Positions 16,614-24,627 of a DNA stretch of 64,000 bases are shown piece by piece. The notes under the pieces are model-generated. The model did no database searches. It saw only the letters and a list, made by a program, of their open reading frames with translations, and was not told the origin of the DNA. The stretch lies in contig NZ_QGDD01000003.1 in NCBI RefSeq assembly GCF_003160695.1, positions 124,001-188,000 of the forward strand, written 5' to 3'. The position numbers and the translations under genes are program-made. Source of the DNA: Nocardioides silvaticus (GTDB lineage Bacteria > Actinomycetota > Actinomycetes > Propionibacteriales > Nocardioidaceae). The stretch's first letter is position 1; each line of letters starts with the position of its first letter.

Positions 16614-16795
16614 GGATTCTTGGTCCTAGGACACGTGCGCGCTTCTTGGCCATGCGATCAGGAATCGACGAGCAGATACTGATGCCGAAGCGCTGGTCGT
16701 GCGCGGGCGGTCGCGCGAAACGCGTCGACCTGCACTAGTGGCAGCGACTGTCACAGCCTGTGCTTGGACGGCGCGTTGTCGCCGTCATCGGTCGC

Positions 16796-18046
16796 TCACC
16801 CCCCGGGAGTCCAGATCCAAGTGTCGTTGGACAGCCGCTCGGCATCGCGGTCGTAGCCGCCGAAGAACACCAGTCGGCCGTCGGCCCAGGTCGCGCTGAG
16901 GTCGCTGTCGACTGCGGAATCGGGGATGCCGGGCTCGGTCCAGGTCCGGGCGGAGTCGTCGTAAACCCGGCCTTGCGTGGCGACCAGGGGGCCTTCGGCG
17001 GTCTCGACAACCCACGCCGGGCCCTCGGCCCGGTCCTCGTAGTCGAGGCCGGGCAGCGGCTCCCAGGCGCCGGTGGCTGGGTCGAGCGCACCGGCCGCGG
17101 GGTAGTAGCGGCCCCAGTTGTTGGTCTGTCCCCCGTCGGCGCCGCCCGGCTCGAGACCGAGGATGCGTTCGCCGGTCCAGTTGTAGAGCCAGCCGATCAT
17201 GCCGGTGCGCGGAAGGCGGGACCACGAGCGGCCGTCCCAGATGTCGGCCTGGGTGAGGGTCGGCTCGTCAGGGGCCGACTCACGGTAGTTGACGCCCGCC
17301 AGGACGATCCCGGACGAGGTGGCGAAAAGGCCGTCGATCGTCAGGGCGGGCGCGAGGTCGTCTGAGGGGAGGGTCGACCACGACCCGGACGCCACCTCGA
17401 GCACCGACACCGTCCGGTGACCGTCCACGGCATAGACCTTGCCGTCGAGCTCGGTCCGGGGTCCAGCATCGACGCCGGCGGGGGGGTCGAGCTCGCGCCA
17501 TCGGTCGGCGACGGGGTCGTAGGTCCACCAGTTCCGGGCGTTCCCGATCACCACGATCCCGTCGCTCACGACGGCCGGAGTGCCACTGTCGATCTGGATC
17601 GGTGGTGGCGCAATGGTCCGCCAGCCATCGGTCTCGGCGTCGTAGGCGGCAGCGTCGGATAGGGGATCGCTCGGTGCGATGCAGTCCGCGTTCGGTGGGC
17701 ACGGGGTGTCCTGGTGGCCCCCCATGACGAGCACCTCGTCGCCAGTCCACACCATCAGGGCTCCGTAGCGGGGCGCGAGCGGCGACGGCGCTGCCTTGCT
17801 CCAGCCACCGGCGGGCGCCGACGGTGCCGGCTCCCCGTCGCCCGTGCGGTCCTCGGGGCGGAGCGCGACCCCGGCGGTCAGCGCGACCGCACCGACGACC
17901 GCAGCGGTGGACACCACGCGCAACGTCGTACGACGTCGGCTGGTCCTGGTGCCGGCGACCAGCGCCTGGCGGGGGTCGCCGGGGCCCGCGTCGAGGCGGT
18001 CGAGGTCGTCGTGGAGGTCGGTCGTCAGGCGTTCCTCGAGGTTCAT
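16796..18046 (-). CDS. Membrane-anchored Kelch-type beta-propeller protein
   Basis: The 416-residue protein has an N-terminal cytosolic segment (MNLEERLTTDLHDDLDRLDA), a transmembrane helix at about 44-63 (VVSTAAVVGAVALTAGVAL), then an extracellular region with repeated Kelch-like blades, such as ALMVWTGDEVLVMGG, AAAYDAETDGWRTIAPP and RLVFFGGYDRDAERLSNDTW. Its start overlaps the sigma-factor stop by 4 nt. This pairing, with a single-pass protein and a short cytosolic N-terminus, fits an anti-sigma or sigma-modulating partner that senses something outside. The anti-sigma role is inferred; there is no ZAS zinc motif. Confidence 0.82.
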   Translation of the reverse strand: MNLEERLTTDLHDDLDRLDAGPGDPRQALVAGTRTSRRRTTLRVVSTAAVVGAVALTAGVALRPEDRTGDGEPAPSAPAGGWSKAAPSPLAPRYGALMVWTGDEVLVMGGHQDTPCPPNADCIAPSDPLSDAAAYDAETDGWRTIAPPPIQIDSGTPAVVSDGIVVIGNARNWWTYDPVADRWRELDPPAGVDAGPRTELDGKVYAVDGHRTVSVLEVASGSWSTLPSDDLAPALTIDGLFATSSGIVLAGVNYRESAPDEPTLTQADIWDGRSWSRLPRTGMIGWLYNWTGERILGLEPGGADGGQTNNWGRYYPAAGALDPATGAWEPLPGLDYEDRAEGPAWVVETAEGPLVATQGRVYDDSARTWTEPGIPDSAVDSDLSATWADGRLVFFGGYDRDAERLSNDTWIWTPGG

Positions 18047-18537
18047 CGTCTGGTCCCTTCAGTTTCGAGCACGGTGCGGAGCCTGGCGAGGGCGGCCGAT
18101 GCCTGGGACTTGACCGTCCCTGGTCGGCAGCCGAGCATCTCGGCGATCTCCCGCTCGCTCAGGCCCTCGTAGTAGCGGAGCACCACGACGGCGCGCTGGC
18201 GCGGTGGGAGAGCGCGGACGGCCTGCCAGGTCGCATCCCACTCGAGCCAGTCGTCGTCGGGAGCAGGTGCGTCCGGGACGACGGGCACGCTCGACTCGCG
18301 CCGGCTCGAAGCCTTGCGATGCCGTGCGAGGGCGGCATTGATGGCCATCCGGCGCAGGTACGCCAGTCGGTCGTCGGATGCCGAGACCTTCGGCCACCGT
18401 GACCAAGCTTGCGCGAAGGCGGTCTGCAATGCGTCCTCGGTGAGTTGCCGATCTCCGGCGACGCCGTAGACGGTGCGGAACAGGCGTGGCCAGGTCGCGG
18501 CGTAGAACGCCACGAACTCGGCCTCCTGATCTGCCAC
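18043..18537 (-). CDS. SigE-type ECF RNA polymerase sigma factor
   Basis: The 164-residue protein has region 2 near the N-terminus (EFVAFYAATWPRLFRTVYGV, DALQTAFAQAW) and region 4 at the C-terminus (LPPRQRAVVVLRYYEGLSER followed by EIAEMLGCRPGTVKSQAS). This is the small SigE-family ECF layout. The GTG at 18537 is chosen because AAGGAG lies 7 nt upstream; an ATG 33 nt earlier has no such site. It is translationally coupled to the membrane Kelch protein. It is carried inside the mobile element, so it may control element cargo or host genes. Confidence 0.9.
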   Translation of the reverse strand: MADQEAEFVAFYAATWPRLFRTVYGVAGDRQLTEDALQTAFAQAWSRWPKVSASDDRLAYLRRMAINAALARHRKASSRRESSVPVVPDAPAPDDDWLEWDATWQAVRALPPRQRAVVVLRYYEGLSEREIAEMLGCRPGTVKSQASAALARLRTVLETEGTRR

Positions 18538-18870
18538 CCGCCCACTCCTTGCAGCTGTCCACCGGTGCATTCGACACTCAGATGCTCCCTGGGACGCCGC
18601 TGGTTCGGTGCTGGTTCCGAATTTCTCCTCCGGTGATCGGTCGTGTCGAACCGGATCGACAGCGGGAGCAGTGACAGGCAGACTTCGACGTCGCCTGAAC
18701 CGTCGCGCCTCTCAACATCATCGATCCCCTTGAACATCATCGAGTTCGTTCCCGACACCAGCCCACACGAATGGCGCTTGACGAGGAATGACGACTTCTC
18801 GGAGCGCTGCCGTCCGTGGCCCACAGACGCCTTCAAACCGAGCGGCACGCATGCTACGAAGGTCCGTAGT
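18538..18870. other. Non-coding region between sigma factor and relaxase
   Basis: No convincing gene. It holds a direct repeat AACATCATCGA at 18714-18724 and 18733-18743 (19-bp period). Divergent promoters for the sigma and relaxase genes should be here, and with the adjacent hairpin it is a natural place for oriT. Confidence 0.45.
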
Positions 18871-18896
18871 TCGGTCCGCCCCTCGGGGCGGGCCGA
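18871..18896. other. 12-bp inverted repeat upstream of the relaxase, candidate oriT
   Basis: TCGGTCCGCCCC and GGGGCGGGCCGA pair over 12 bp (one G-T) around a 2-nt loop, ending 38 nt before the relaxase GTG. MobF relaxases recognise a hairpin near their gene, so this is an oriT candidate. A transcription-related hairpin is the alternative, although there is no T-tract. Confidence 0.45.
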
Positions 18897-18934
18897 GCGT
18901 CATTTCAAGGCTAGATGACGAGTAGTGACGGGCG

Positions 18935-21628
18935 GTGACGAGGCCGATGCACGGCGGGGTGAAGTTCTACCGAGGCTCTGCCGCTGCGGCGCGCTCCTAC
19001 CTCGAGGCCGACCACTCGCGCGCCGACGACTACTACCTGGCCGAAGGCAGCGGCCTGGCCGCGCACTACATCGCTGGCCCCGGAGTTGTGCAGCGCGTCG
19101 GGGACCTCGACGGGTCGAGGTACGAGGGCTGGGTCGCCGGCTTCGACGTGCTGACCGGCGCGGCCAAGGGGCGCCTGCGCGACGACGCACGCGCGCTGCG
19201 GTTCGTCGAGGTCGTCATCAACGGGCCGAAGTCCTGGTCGCTTGCCGCCGCGATCCACCCCGAGATCGCGGTGGCGTACGACGCGGCGATGGGGCGGGCG
19301 GCGAGCGAGGTGATCGGCTGGGTCGCTTCGCATGCCACTACTCGGGTCGGGCCGCGCGGGCGTCAGGTGCAGGTGCCGGTGGAGATGGTCGAGGCGGCAG
19401 TGGTCCGTCACCACACCTCGCGCGCCGGCGACCCGCACCGTCACCTCCATGTACAGATCAACGCACGCGTCTTCGCGCGCGGAGCATGGCGCGGACTGCA
19501 CTCGGTCGGCCTCGTCGACAGCATCGAGGCACTCAACGGGATCGGTCACGCCGCGGTGATGTGCGACCCCGAGTTCCGCACCACGCTCGCGGACCGCGGC
19601 TACAGCCTCGCCGACGACGGCGAGATCCAGCAGCTCGCGCCCTATGTCGCCGGGTTCAGCCAACGCGCGGCACAGATCAACCGCAACGTCGACCGATACG
19701 AAGCCGCATGGCGAGCCGAGCACCCCGACCAGGAACCGGGTCCGCGGCTGCGGCGTGTCTGGGACCGACGCGCGTGGGCGGACGCGCGGCCCGACAAGGT
19801 CGTACCCCGCAGCGGCGCCGACCTCGTCGCGGCGTGGAACGGCGAACTGCGCGACCTCGGCTTCACGCCACCGACGGGTCGCGTGACAGCGCCGGGTCTC
19901 CAGGTCGGTCGGATCAACCGCGAGGTCGCCGTCGATCTGGTGCTCACTCGACTCGGGGCGAAGCGGTCTGCGTGGAACGCAGCTGACATTCGCGGCGAGG
20001 TGGAACGACTGATCGCTTCCGTCGGCGTGGTCGCCGAGCGACCGGTGCGGCACGAGCTGGTCGAGGACATCGCTGACCGCGCCCGGGCACGGTGTGTGCC
20101 GTTGCTGGAACGAGATGACGTCCCCGAGCATGTCCGCAGTCTGACGTCCGAGCGTGTCCTCGCTGTCGAGGCCGACCTGGTCGACAGCATCGCTTCACGT
20201 TCCGCACGGCCGGTCACTGCAGCGGTCCGGCTCCGCGGCGTCGCGCATCTCGATCCTGCGCAACGGCGCGTCGTCGCTGCTCTTGCCGGCGACGCTGGCC
20301 TTTTGGTGATCGAAGGCGCAGCCGGGGCCGGCAAGACCACCACCCTGGCCGCCGCACGCGACGCACTCGACGACGCGGATCGTCGACTCGTGGTCGTCAC
20401 TCCCACGCTCAAGGCCGCCCAAGCAGCACAGCAGCAGGTCGGCACCGACGCCTTCTCCGCCGCCTGGCTCATCCACCAACACGGCTACCGCTGGGACGAG
20501 GACGGGCACTGGTCGCACGCCGCCGCCGCAGCAGAGGCCCGCGCACGGCTGCTCCCCGGCGACGTCCTCCTCGTCGACGAGGCCGGCATGCTCGACCAGG
20601 ACACCGCCCGCGCGCTGTTCGCCATCGCCGACCAAGCCCACGCCACCGTCGCGCTCCTCGGCGATCGCCATCAGCTCCCGGCCGTCGGCCGCGGCGGCGT
20701 CCTCGACCTCGCCGCACGCTGGGCTCGACCCGAAGCCCACCACGAGCTCGAATCGGTCCACCGATTCAGCGACCCCGCCTACGCCGACCTCAGCATGCTC
20801 ATGCGCACTGGTGAGCGGCCTGGTGAGGTCTTCGACGCCCTCCTCGAACGCGGCGACGTCGTCGTTCATCCCAGCGAGGTCGAACGCACAGCAACCCTGG
20901 CCGCCATCGGCGCCGACCGTGCTGATGACGGCGACCAGCTCGTCATCACCGACACCCGCGACCAAGTCAGCGCACTCAACGCAGCAATCCGCGACCGCCG
21001 CCACGACGCCGGCGACAAGTCTGGTGAGCAATCCGGTGAGCGCGTTGGTGAGCGCGTTGGTGAGCCGATCACCCGTCGTGGTGAGCGGATCGGGCTCGGC
21101 GACCGAGTCGCCACCCGACGCAACGACCGCGACCTCGCAGTCGCCAACCGCGACATCTGGACCGTGGCCGGCATCGGCGAGGACTGCAGCCTCCTCGTCA
21201 CCGGGCGCGCCGGACAACGCGAGCTCCCCGCCGACTACGTTCACGAGCACGTCGAGCTCGCCTTCACCACCACCGCCTACGGAGCCCAGGGAGAGACCGT
21301 CGACTCCGCCCACCTCGCACTCGGCGAAACGACCGGCGCCGCCACCGCCTACGTCGGCATGACCCGCGGCCGCCACCGCAACGTCGCCCACCTCATCGCC
21401 GAGACCATCGACGACGCCCGCAGCCAATGGATCGACATCTTCATCCGCGACCGCGCCGACCTCGGCCCCAGCCACGCCGCCGAGAGAGCCACCGACGACA
21501 TCGACCGCTACGGATCCAGTGCGCCACCACGCAGCGTCGGACTGCAGGCCGCGGCGCTGCGGCACGGCCCACGTCGACCCCAACCAATCCCAGCACCACA
21601 ACCGACCCCCCGCGGGATCGGCCGTTGA
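18935..21628 (+). CDS. MobF-type (TrwC/TraI-like) conjugative relaxase-helicase
   Basis: The 897-residue protein has an N-terminal relaxase domain with VKFYRGSAAAARSYL and the metal-binding HUH-type PHRHLHVQINARV at about 167-179. Two adjacent tyrosines (DDYYL, ~33-37) are candidate nucleophiles. A RecD-like SF1 helicase follows with Walker A EGAAGAGKTT near 459-468, VLLVDEAGM, and the late motif TTAYGAQGETVDSAH. It would nick oriT and unwind the strand during mobilization. A short coding repeat (GGTGAGCGCGTT, 21035-21066) gives SGERVGERVGEP between helicase parts and could vary in length. The start may be the GTG at 18935 or the ATG at 18947. Confidence 0.93.
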   Translation: MTRPMHGGVKFYRGSAAAARSYLEADHSRADDYYLAEGSGLAAHYIAGPGVVQRVGDLDGSRYEGWVAGFDVLTGAAKGRLRDDARALRFVEVVINGPKSWSLAAAIHPEIAVAYDAAMGRAASEVIGWVASHATTRVGPRGRQVQVPVEMVEAAVVRHHTSRAGDPHRHLHVQINARVFARGAWRGLHSVGLVDSIEALNGIGHAAVMCDPEFRTTLADRGYSLADDGEIQQLAPYVAGFSQRAAQINRNVDRYEAAWRAEHPDQEPGPRLRRVWDRRAWADARPDKVVPRSGADLVAAWNGELRDLGFTPPTGRVTAPGLQVGRINREVAVDLVLTRLGAKRSAWNAADIRGEVERLIASVGVVAERPVRHELVEDIADRARARCVPLLERDDVPEHVRSLTSERVLAVEADLVDSIASRSARPVTAAVRLRGVAHLDPAQRRVVAALAGDAGLLVIEGAAGAGKTTTLAAARDALDDADRRLVVVTPTLKAAQAAQQQVGTDAFSAAWLIHQHGYRWDEDGHWSHAAAAAEARARLLPGDVLLVDEAGMLDQDTARALFAIADQAHATVALLGDRHQLPAVGRGGVLDLAARWARPEAHHELESVHRFSDPAYADLSMLMRTGERPGEVFDALLERGDVVVHPSEVERTATLAAIGADRADDGDQLVITDTRDQVSALNAAIRDRRHDAGDKSGEQSGERVGERVGEPITRRGERIGLGDRVATRRNDRDLAVANRDIWTVAGIGEDCSLLVTGRAGQRELPADYVHEHVELAFTTTAYGAQGETVDSAHLALGETTGAATAYVGMTRGRHRNVAHLIAETIDDARSQWIDIFIRDRADLGPSHAAERATDDIDRYGSSAPPRSVGLQAAALRHGPRRPQPIPAPQPTPRGIGR

Positions 21629-21802
21629 CCAAACATCCTCGCCTGAAGTGATCGCCCGGACCGGCGTGGACGACATAGGTGACCAGGAGAGCCACGCGTC
21701 TCGACAGCAACGGTCACAAGACGTCCGATCCGCCGAGCGCGATGTTGCTTCTCCCGGCAGGAGCCGCCGAACCCGTCGGCGGCCACGACGAGAGGCGAAG
21801 AG

Positions 21803-22042
21803 ATGGTGACACCCATCGGCATCCCCGACGACTGGGACGACAACAACCTGATCCTGTTCGAAGAGTTCTGCGAACTCATCCGCATCCCACAGCGCACGGT
21901 CCGCGACTGGCGCCAACGCGGCGTCGGACCGCGCTGGGCCCGCTTCCAAGGAGTCGGCCGCCTCTACATCACCGTCGCCGAGGCCCGACGCTTCCTCGCC
22001 TCGGCCACGGTCCCACGAGCGGAGGTGAGTACCGATGGCTGA
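21803..22042 (+). CDS. Excisionase-like HTH protein 1
   Basis: The 79-residue protein is built around EEFCELIRIPQRTVRDWRQR followed by GVGPRWARFQGVGRLYI. This is the winged-helix fold of small excisionase/MerR-like DNA-binding proteins (HTH_17 class). It ends 8 nt inside the next gene, so the two are coupled. It lies near the right attachment end, where a recombination directionality factor is expected, but could instead regulate transfer genes. The ATG at 21803 follows a GA-rich ribosome site. Confidence 0.8.
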   Translation: MVTPIGIPDDWDDNNLILFEEFCELIRIPQRTVRDWRQRGVGPRWARFQGVGRLYITVAEARRFLASATVPRAEVSTDG

Positions 22043-22232
22043 GCGACGCGGCATCCCGGTTTACCTCAGCCTCGAGGAGGCGGCAGAGGCCATGGCGGTC
22101 TCGGTCAAGACCATCCGGCGTTGGATCGCCGCCGGCACAATCCCGGCGTACCGCTGCGGCAAACGCGCCATCCGCATCAAGCTCGACGACCTCGAGGCCG
22201 CCCCGCGAAAGATCCCCGCAGCGCGATATTGA
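22035..22232 (+). CDS. Excisionase-like HTH protein 2
   Basis: The 65-residue protein reads VYLSLEEAAEAMAVSVKTIR RWIAAGTIPAYRCGKRAIRI in order: a textbook excisionase-family (HTH_17) module with helix, turn, recognition helix and wing. GGAGGTG at 22021-22027 precedes its ATG, and it overlaps the upstream HTH gene by 8 nt. It is the last gene before the right arm repeats and attR and is the better candidate for the Xis of the element. Which of the two small proteins directs excision cannot be told from sequence. Confidence 0.85.
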   Translation: MAERRGIPVYLSLEEAAEAMAVSVKTIRRWIAAGTIPAYRCGKRAIRIKLDDLEAAPRKIPAARY

Positions 22233-22296
22233 GTGTTGTCTCGCCGCTGTTTCAGCGGACCGACGGTGTGGCCGAACGCCGCATTGTTGGGTGAGC

Positions 22297-22318
22297 ATTG
22301 GGCACATATTGGGCACGA
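22297..22318. repeat. Two 11-bp arm-type repeats, right end
   Basis: ATTGGGCACAT (22297-22307) and ATTGGGCACGA (22308-22318) match the three left-end units next to the integrase. A weaker ATTGTTGGGTG-like copy precedes them at 22283. Confidence 0.75.
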
Positions 22319-22328
22319 TACGGATGAC

Positions 22329-22370
22329 AAAGGGCCTTTGATCTGCGTTTCCGCAGGTCAAAGGCCCTTT
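22329..22370. terminator. Strong bidirectional terminator inside the right end
   Basis: AAAGGGCCTTTGATCTGCG pairs with CGCAGGTCAAAGGCCCTTT over 19 bp (one G-T) around a 4-nt loop. It is A/T-flanked on both strands. It ends 6 nt from the tRNA-Ser 3' end, so it now terminates both the tRNA and the element's rightward transcription. Confidence 0.85.
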
Positions 22371-22374
22371 GGCC

Positions 22375-22396
22375 GGCGGTGGCGGTGGGATTTGAA
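22375..22396. repeat. attR, 22-bp direct repeat within tRNA-Ser
   Basis: The block is identical to 13138-13159 and covers the tRNA acceptor 3' half, discriminator and two following bases, plus most of the T-arm, on the minus strand. Integration therefore restores an intact tRNA. Confidence 0.93.
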
Positions 22397-22461
22397 CCCA
22401 CGGTGGGTTGCCCCACACATCATTTCGAGTGATGCACCTTCGGCCGCTCGGACACGCCACC
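22377..22461 (-). tRNA. tRNA-Ser(CGA)
   Basis: The 85-nt cloverleaf has acceptor GGTGGCG/CGCCACC with discriminator G, anticodon stem CATCA/TGATG around the loop CTCGAAA (anticodon CGA, Ser UCG), and a long variable arm (TGTGGGGCAACCCACC) as in class II tRNAs. The T-arm is GTGGG-TTCAAAT-CCCAC. The CCA is not encoded (CCG follows). It is the integration target of the element to its left. Confidence 0.95.
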
Positions 22462-22509
22462 GCCGGAGAGATTACCGGAGCGGGTCAGTGCGGTTGAAAT
22501 CGAGCAGGG

Positions 22510-23118
22510 TCAGGCGTGACGGCCCATCATCCCGAGCAACCGCTCCAGCGGCGGGGCGGCGTCCGGCACCGGTACGACGGGCCCGAACGCGTCGCCACGC
22601 TGGTCGGCGGACTCGGGGGTCGAGAACGGCTCGGCGAACGCCATGCACGCCGCGACGTCGGAGTCCCTGACCTCGAACGGGCGGCCGAGCGCGGTTGCGA
22701 GGTCCCACCCGTGGACGACCACCTCGTTGAGGGCGACCGCGGCCGCGATCGGTCCGGGCATCTCGATGCCGCCCGCCTTCGCGACGCCCTCGTAGGCGGC
22801 GGGGTCGCGCCAGGCTTCGGCGAGCCCGGCGAGGGAGCCGTCGATCCGGTCGCGCCACGCGGGCTCGAGGCGCGAGGCGTCGCCGCTGCCGCCCTGCTCG
22901 GCACCGGGCAGGTCCTCCTTGCGTGCCGCCGCCGTGAACGCGAGCGCGAGCCCGCCCACGTGGTCGACGAGGTCGCCGACGGTGTACTTCTCGCACGGGG
23001 TCGGCCACGTGAGCTGGTCGTCGGTCACCGCAGCGACCAGCCCGCGCATCGTGGTGGTCGCCGGCCCGAAGTCGATGGTGTCCATGAACGATGGACCGGC
23101 CGGGCGCGAGGAACTCAT
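22510..23118 (-). CDS. TIGR03086-type DinB/mycothiol-fold protein
   Basis: The 202-residue protein has the motif order of this actinobacterial family: an early helix, TPCEKYTVGDLVDHVGG near residues 50-65 with a metal-ligand His, and NEVVVHGWDLATALGR near 135-150 carrying a second His. Such proteins share the DinB / mycothiol-dependent maleylpyruvate isomerase N-terminal fold. Substrates are mostly unknown. The ATG at 23118 is annotated, and MDTIDFG at 23085 is an equally possible start. It lies 35 bp downstream of the LLM monooxygenase on the same strand, so probably in one transcript. Confidence 0.8.
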   Translation of the reverse strand: MSSSRPAGPSFMDTIDFGPATTTMRGLVAAVTDDQLTWPTPCEKYTVGDLVDHVGGLALAFTAAARKEDLPGAEQGGSGDASRLEPAWRDRIDGSLAGLAEAWRDPAAYEGVAKAGGIEMPGPIAAAVALNEVVVHGWDLATALGRPFEVRDSDVAACMAFAEPFSTPESADQRGDAFGPVVPVPDAAPPLERLLGMMGRHA

Positions 23119-23153
23119 CGGCGCCCGGCCGGCCTGGCGTCGTACGGCGACGG

Positions 23154-24503
23154 TCAGACGCCGGCGCCGACCGGCGCGCCGGTCGTCTCGGTGAGGCCGA
23201 GGTGGTCGCGCAGCGTGGTGCCGTGGTACTTCTCGCGGAACAGCCCGCGCCGGCGCAGCTCGGGCACGACGAGGTCGACGAAGTCGTTGAACGTGCCCGG
23301 CGACTGCGCGCAGGAGAGCATCCAGCCGTCCGCCTCGCCGTTGCGGAAGCCGTCCTCGATCTGGTCCGCGACGTCGGACGCGGTGCCGACGAACTGCGGC
23401 AGCATCACACCCTGTGCGTAGAGCTTGCCGACATCGCGCAGGGTGAGGCTGTCGCGGTCGGACAGCCGCTTGGCCAGGTCGAACAGGCCCTGCGAGCCGC
23501 CGACGGTGACCTGGTCGACCGGCGCGTCGAGGTCGTACTGGCTGAAGTCGTGGTCGGTGTGCACCGACAGCGTCATCAGGCCCGAGATCGGGTCGGCGAG
23601 CTCGTTGTGGAAGGCCTGCTTCTCGCGGGCGATGGACTCGGTCTCGGCGACGAACGGGACGAACGCGGGGAGGATCTTGACGTGGTCGGGGTTGCGCCCG
23701 TGGTCGCTCGCCCGGCTCTTCACGTCGTCGTAGTAGGCCTTGCGACCTTCCGGCGTCGGGTCGATCTCGAAGACCGCCTCGGCCCACCGGGCCGCGAAGT
23801 CCTTGCCCTTGCCGGACGACCCGGCCTGGATGAACACCGGCCGTCCCTGCGGGGAGCGTGGCGTCGGGAGTGGGCCGCGGGTCTTGTAGAACAGCCCGTC
23901 GTGGTCGGCGGCGTGGACCTTGGCCGGATCGGCGAAGGTGCCGCTCTCCTTGTCGAGCACGAGCGCGTCGGCGTCCCAGCTCTCCCACAGCTTGATGGCG
24001 GCCTCGACGAACTCCTGCGCCCGGTCGTAGCGCAGGTCGTGGTCGAGGGCCTGCTGCAGGCCGAAGTTCCGCGCCTCGGCGGAGCTCAGCGAGGTCACGA
24101 TGTTCCAGGCGACCCGCCCCTGCGACAAGTGGTCGAGGGTGCCGAAAATGCGCGCCAGCTCGAACGGATGGAAGTACGTCGTGCTCTTGGTGATCGCGAC
24201 CCCGAGGTGCTGGGTCACCGCCGCGATGCTCGTCGCGACCAGGCTCGGGTCGAGGGTCGCGCTGGCCTGGGTGCCGCGACGCAGCGCCTCGTCGTGCCCG
24301 CCGCCGTAGTTGGTCGGCACCGCCAGCAGGTCGGCGAAGAACACGAAGTCGAACGTGCCGCGCTCGAGGATCCGCCCGATGCGGTGGTAGTAGTCGGGTC
24401 GCAGGAAGCCGCCGGCGTCGGAGGCGGGGTGCCGCCACGCGGCGTGGGAGTGGGTGACCTGGCTGGCGATCATGAAGCCGCCGAGGTGGAGCTGTCGGGA
24501 CAT
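23154..24503 (-). CDS. LLM-class FMN-dependent monooxygenase (NtaA/SnaA/DszA type)
   Basis: The 449-residue protein starts MSRQLHLGGF, has ASQVTHSHAAWRHP near 13-26 and ERGTFDFVFFAD near 47-58, and then TSLSSAEARNFG and RPVFIQAGSSGKGKDFAARW. All these are signatures of the two-component flavin monooxygenases of the nitrilotriacetate/pristinamycin/dibenzothiophene-sulfone group. It needs FMNH2 from a separate reductase, which is not nearby. Members open C-N or C-S bonds or attack chelators; the substrate here is unknown. The frame extends to 24590, but the ATG at 24503 begins the family N-terminus. Confidence 0.9.
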   Translation of the reverse strand: MSRQLHLGGFMIASQVTHSHAAWRHPASDAGGFLRPDYYHRIGRILERGTFDFVFFADLLAVPTNYGGGHDEALRRGTQASATLDPSLVATSIAAVTQHLGVAITKSTTYFHPFELARIFGTLDHLSQGRVAWNIVTSLSSAEARNFGLQQALDHDLRYDRAQEFVEAAIKLWESWDADALVLDKESGTFADPAKVHAADHDGLFYKTRGPLPTPRSPQGRPVFIQAGSSGKGKDFAARWAEAVFEIDPTPEGRKAYYDDVKSRASDHGRNPDHVKILPAFVPFVAETESIAREKQAFHNELADPISGLMTLSVHTDHDFSQYDLDAPVDQVTVGGSQGLFDLAKRLSDRDSLTLRDVGKLYAQGVMLPQFVGTASDVADQIEDGFRNGEADGWMLSCAQSPGTFNDFVDLVVPELRRRGLFREKYHGTTLRDHLGLTETTGAPVGAGV

Positions 24504-24601
24504 CGCACTGCTTTCGCTAGAGTCGGGTAAGTTGACCGACATACTACAGTTAAGTCCAAGCAGGAGGCCGGGAAGTCGGACGACCGGCACCCCGGGAGGT
24601 G

Positions 24602-24620
24602 CGGGACGGATGACGTCCCG
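24602..24620 (-). terminator. Hairpin after tadA
   Basis: CGGGACG and CGTCCCG form a 7-bp stem with loop GATGA, 7 nt after the tadA stop. There is no T-tract. The remainder of 24504-24601 is relatively A/T-rich (TAGTAT, TTAACT on the minus strand) and probably carries the promoter of the LLM monooxygenase. Confidence 0.45.
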
Positions 24621-24627
24621 TGCCGCC

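Larger units (their letters stand above)
13138..22396. mobile_element. Integrative mobilizable element in tRNA-Ser(CGA)
   Basis: The ~9.26-kb segment is bounded by 22-bp direct repeats that equal the 3' end of tRNA-Ser. It holds a tyrosine integrase at the left end, two excisionase-like genes at the right end, and a MobF relaxase-helicase. No type IV secretion, coupling-protein or replication genes are seen, so it should need a helper for transfer. Cargo comprises a secreted protease with a lipoprotein (visibly lower GC than the surroundings) and a sigma factor with a membrane Kelch protein. Integration is inferred from structure; whether the element still excises is unknown. Confidence 0.9.
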
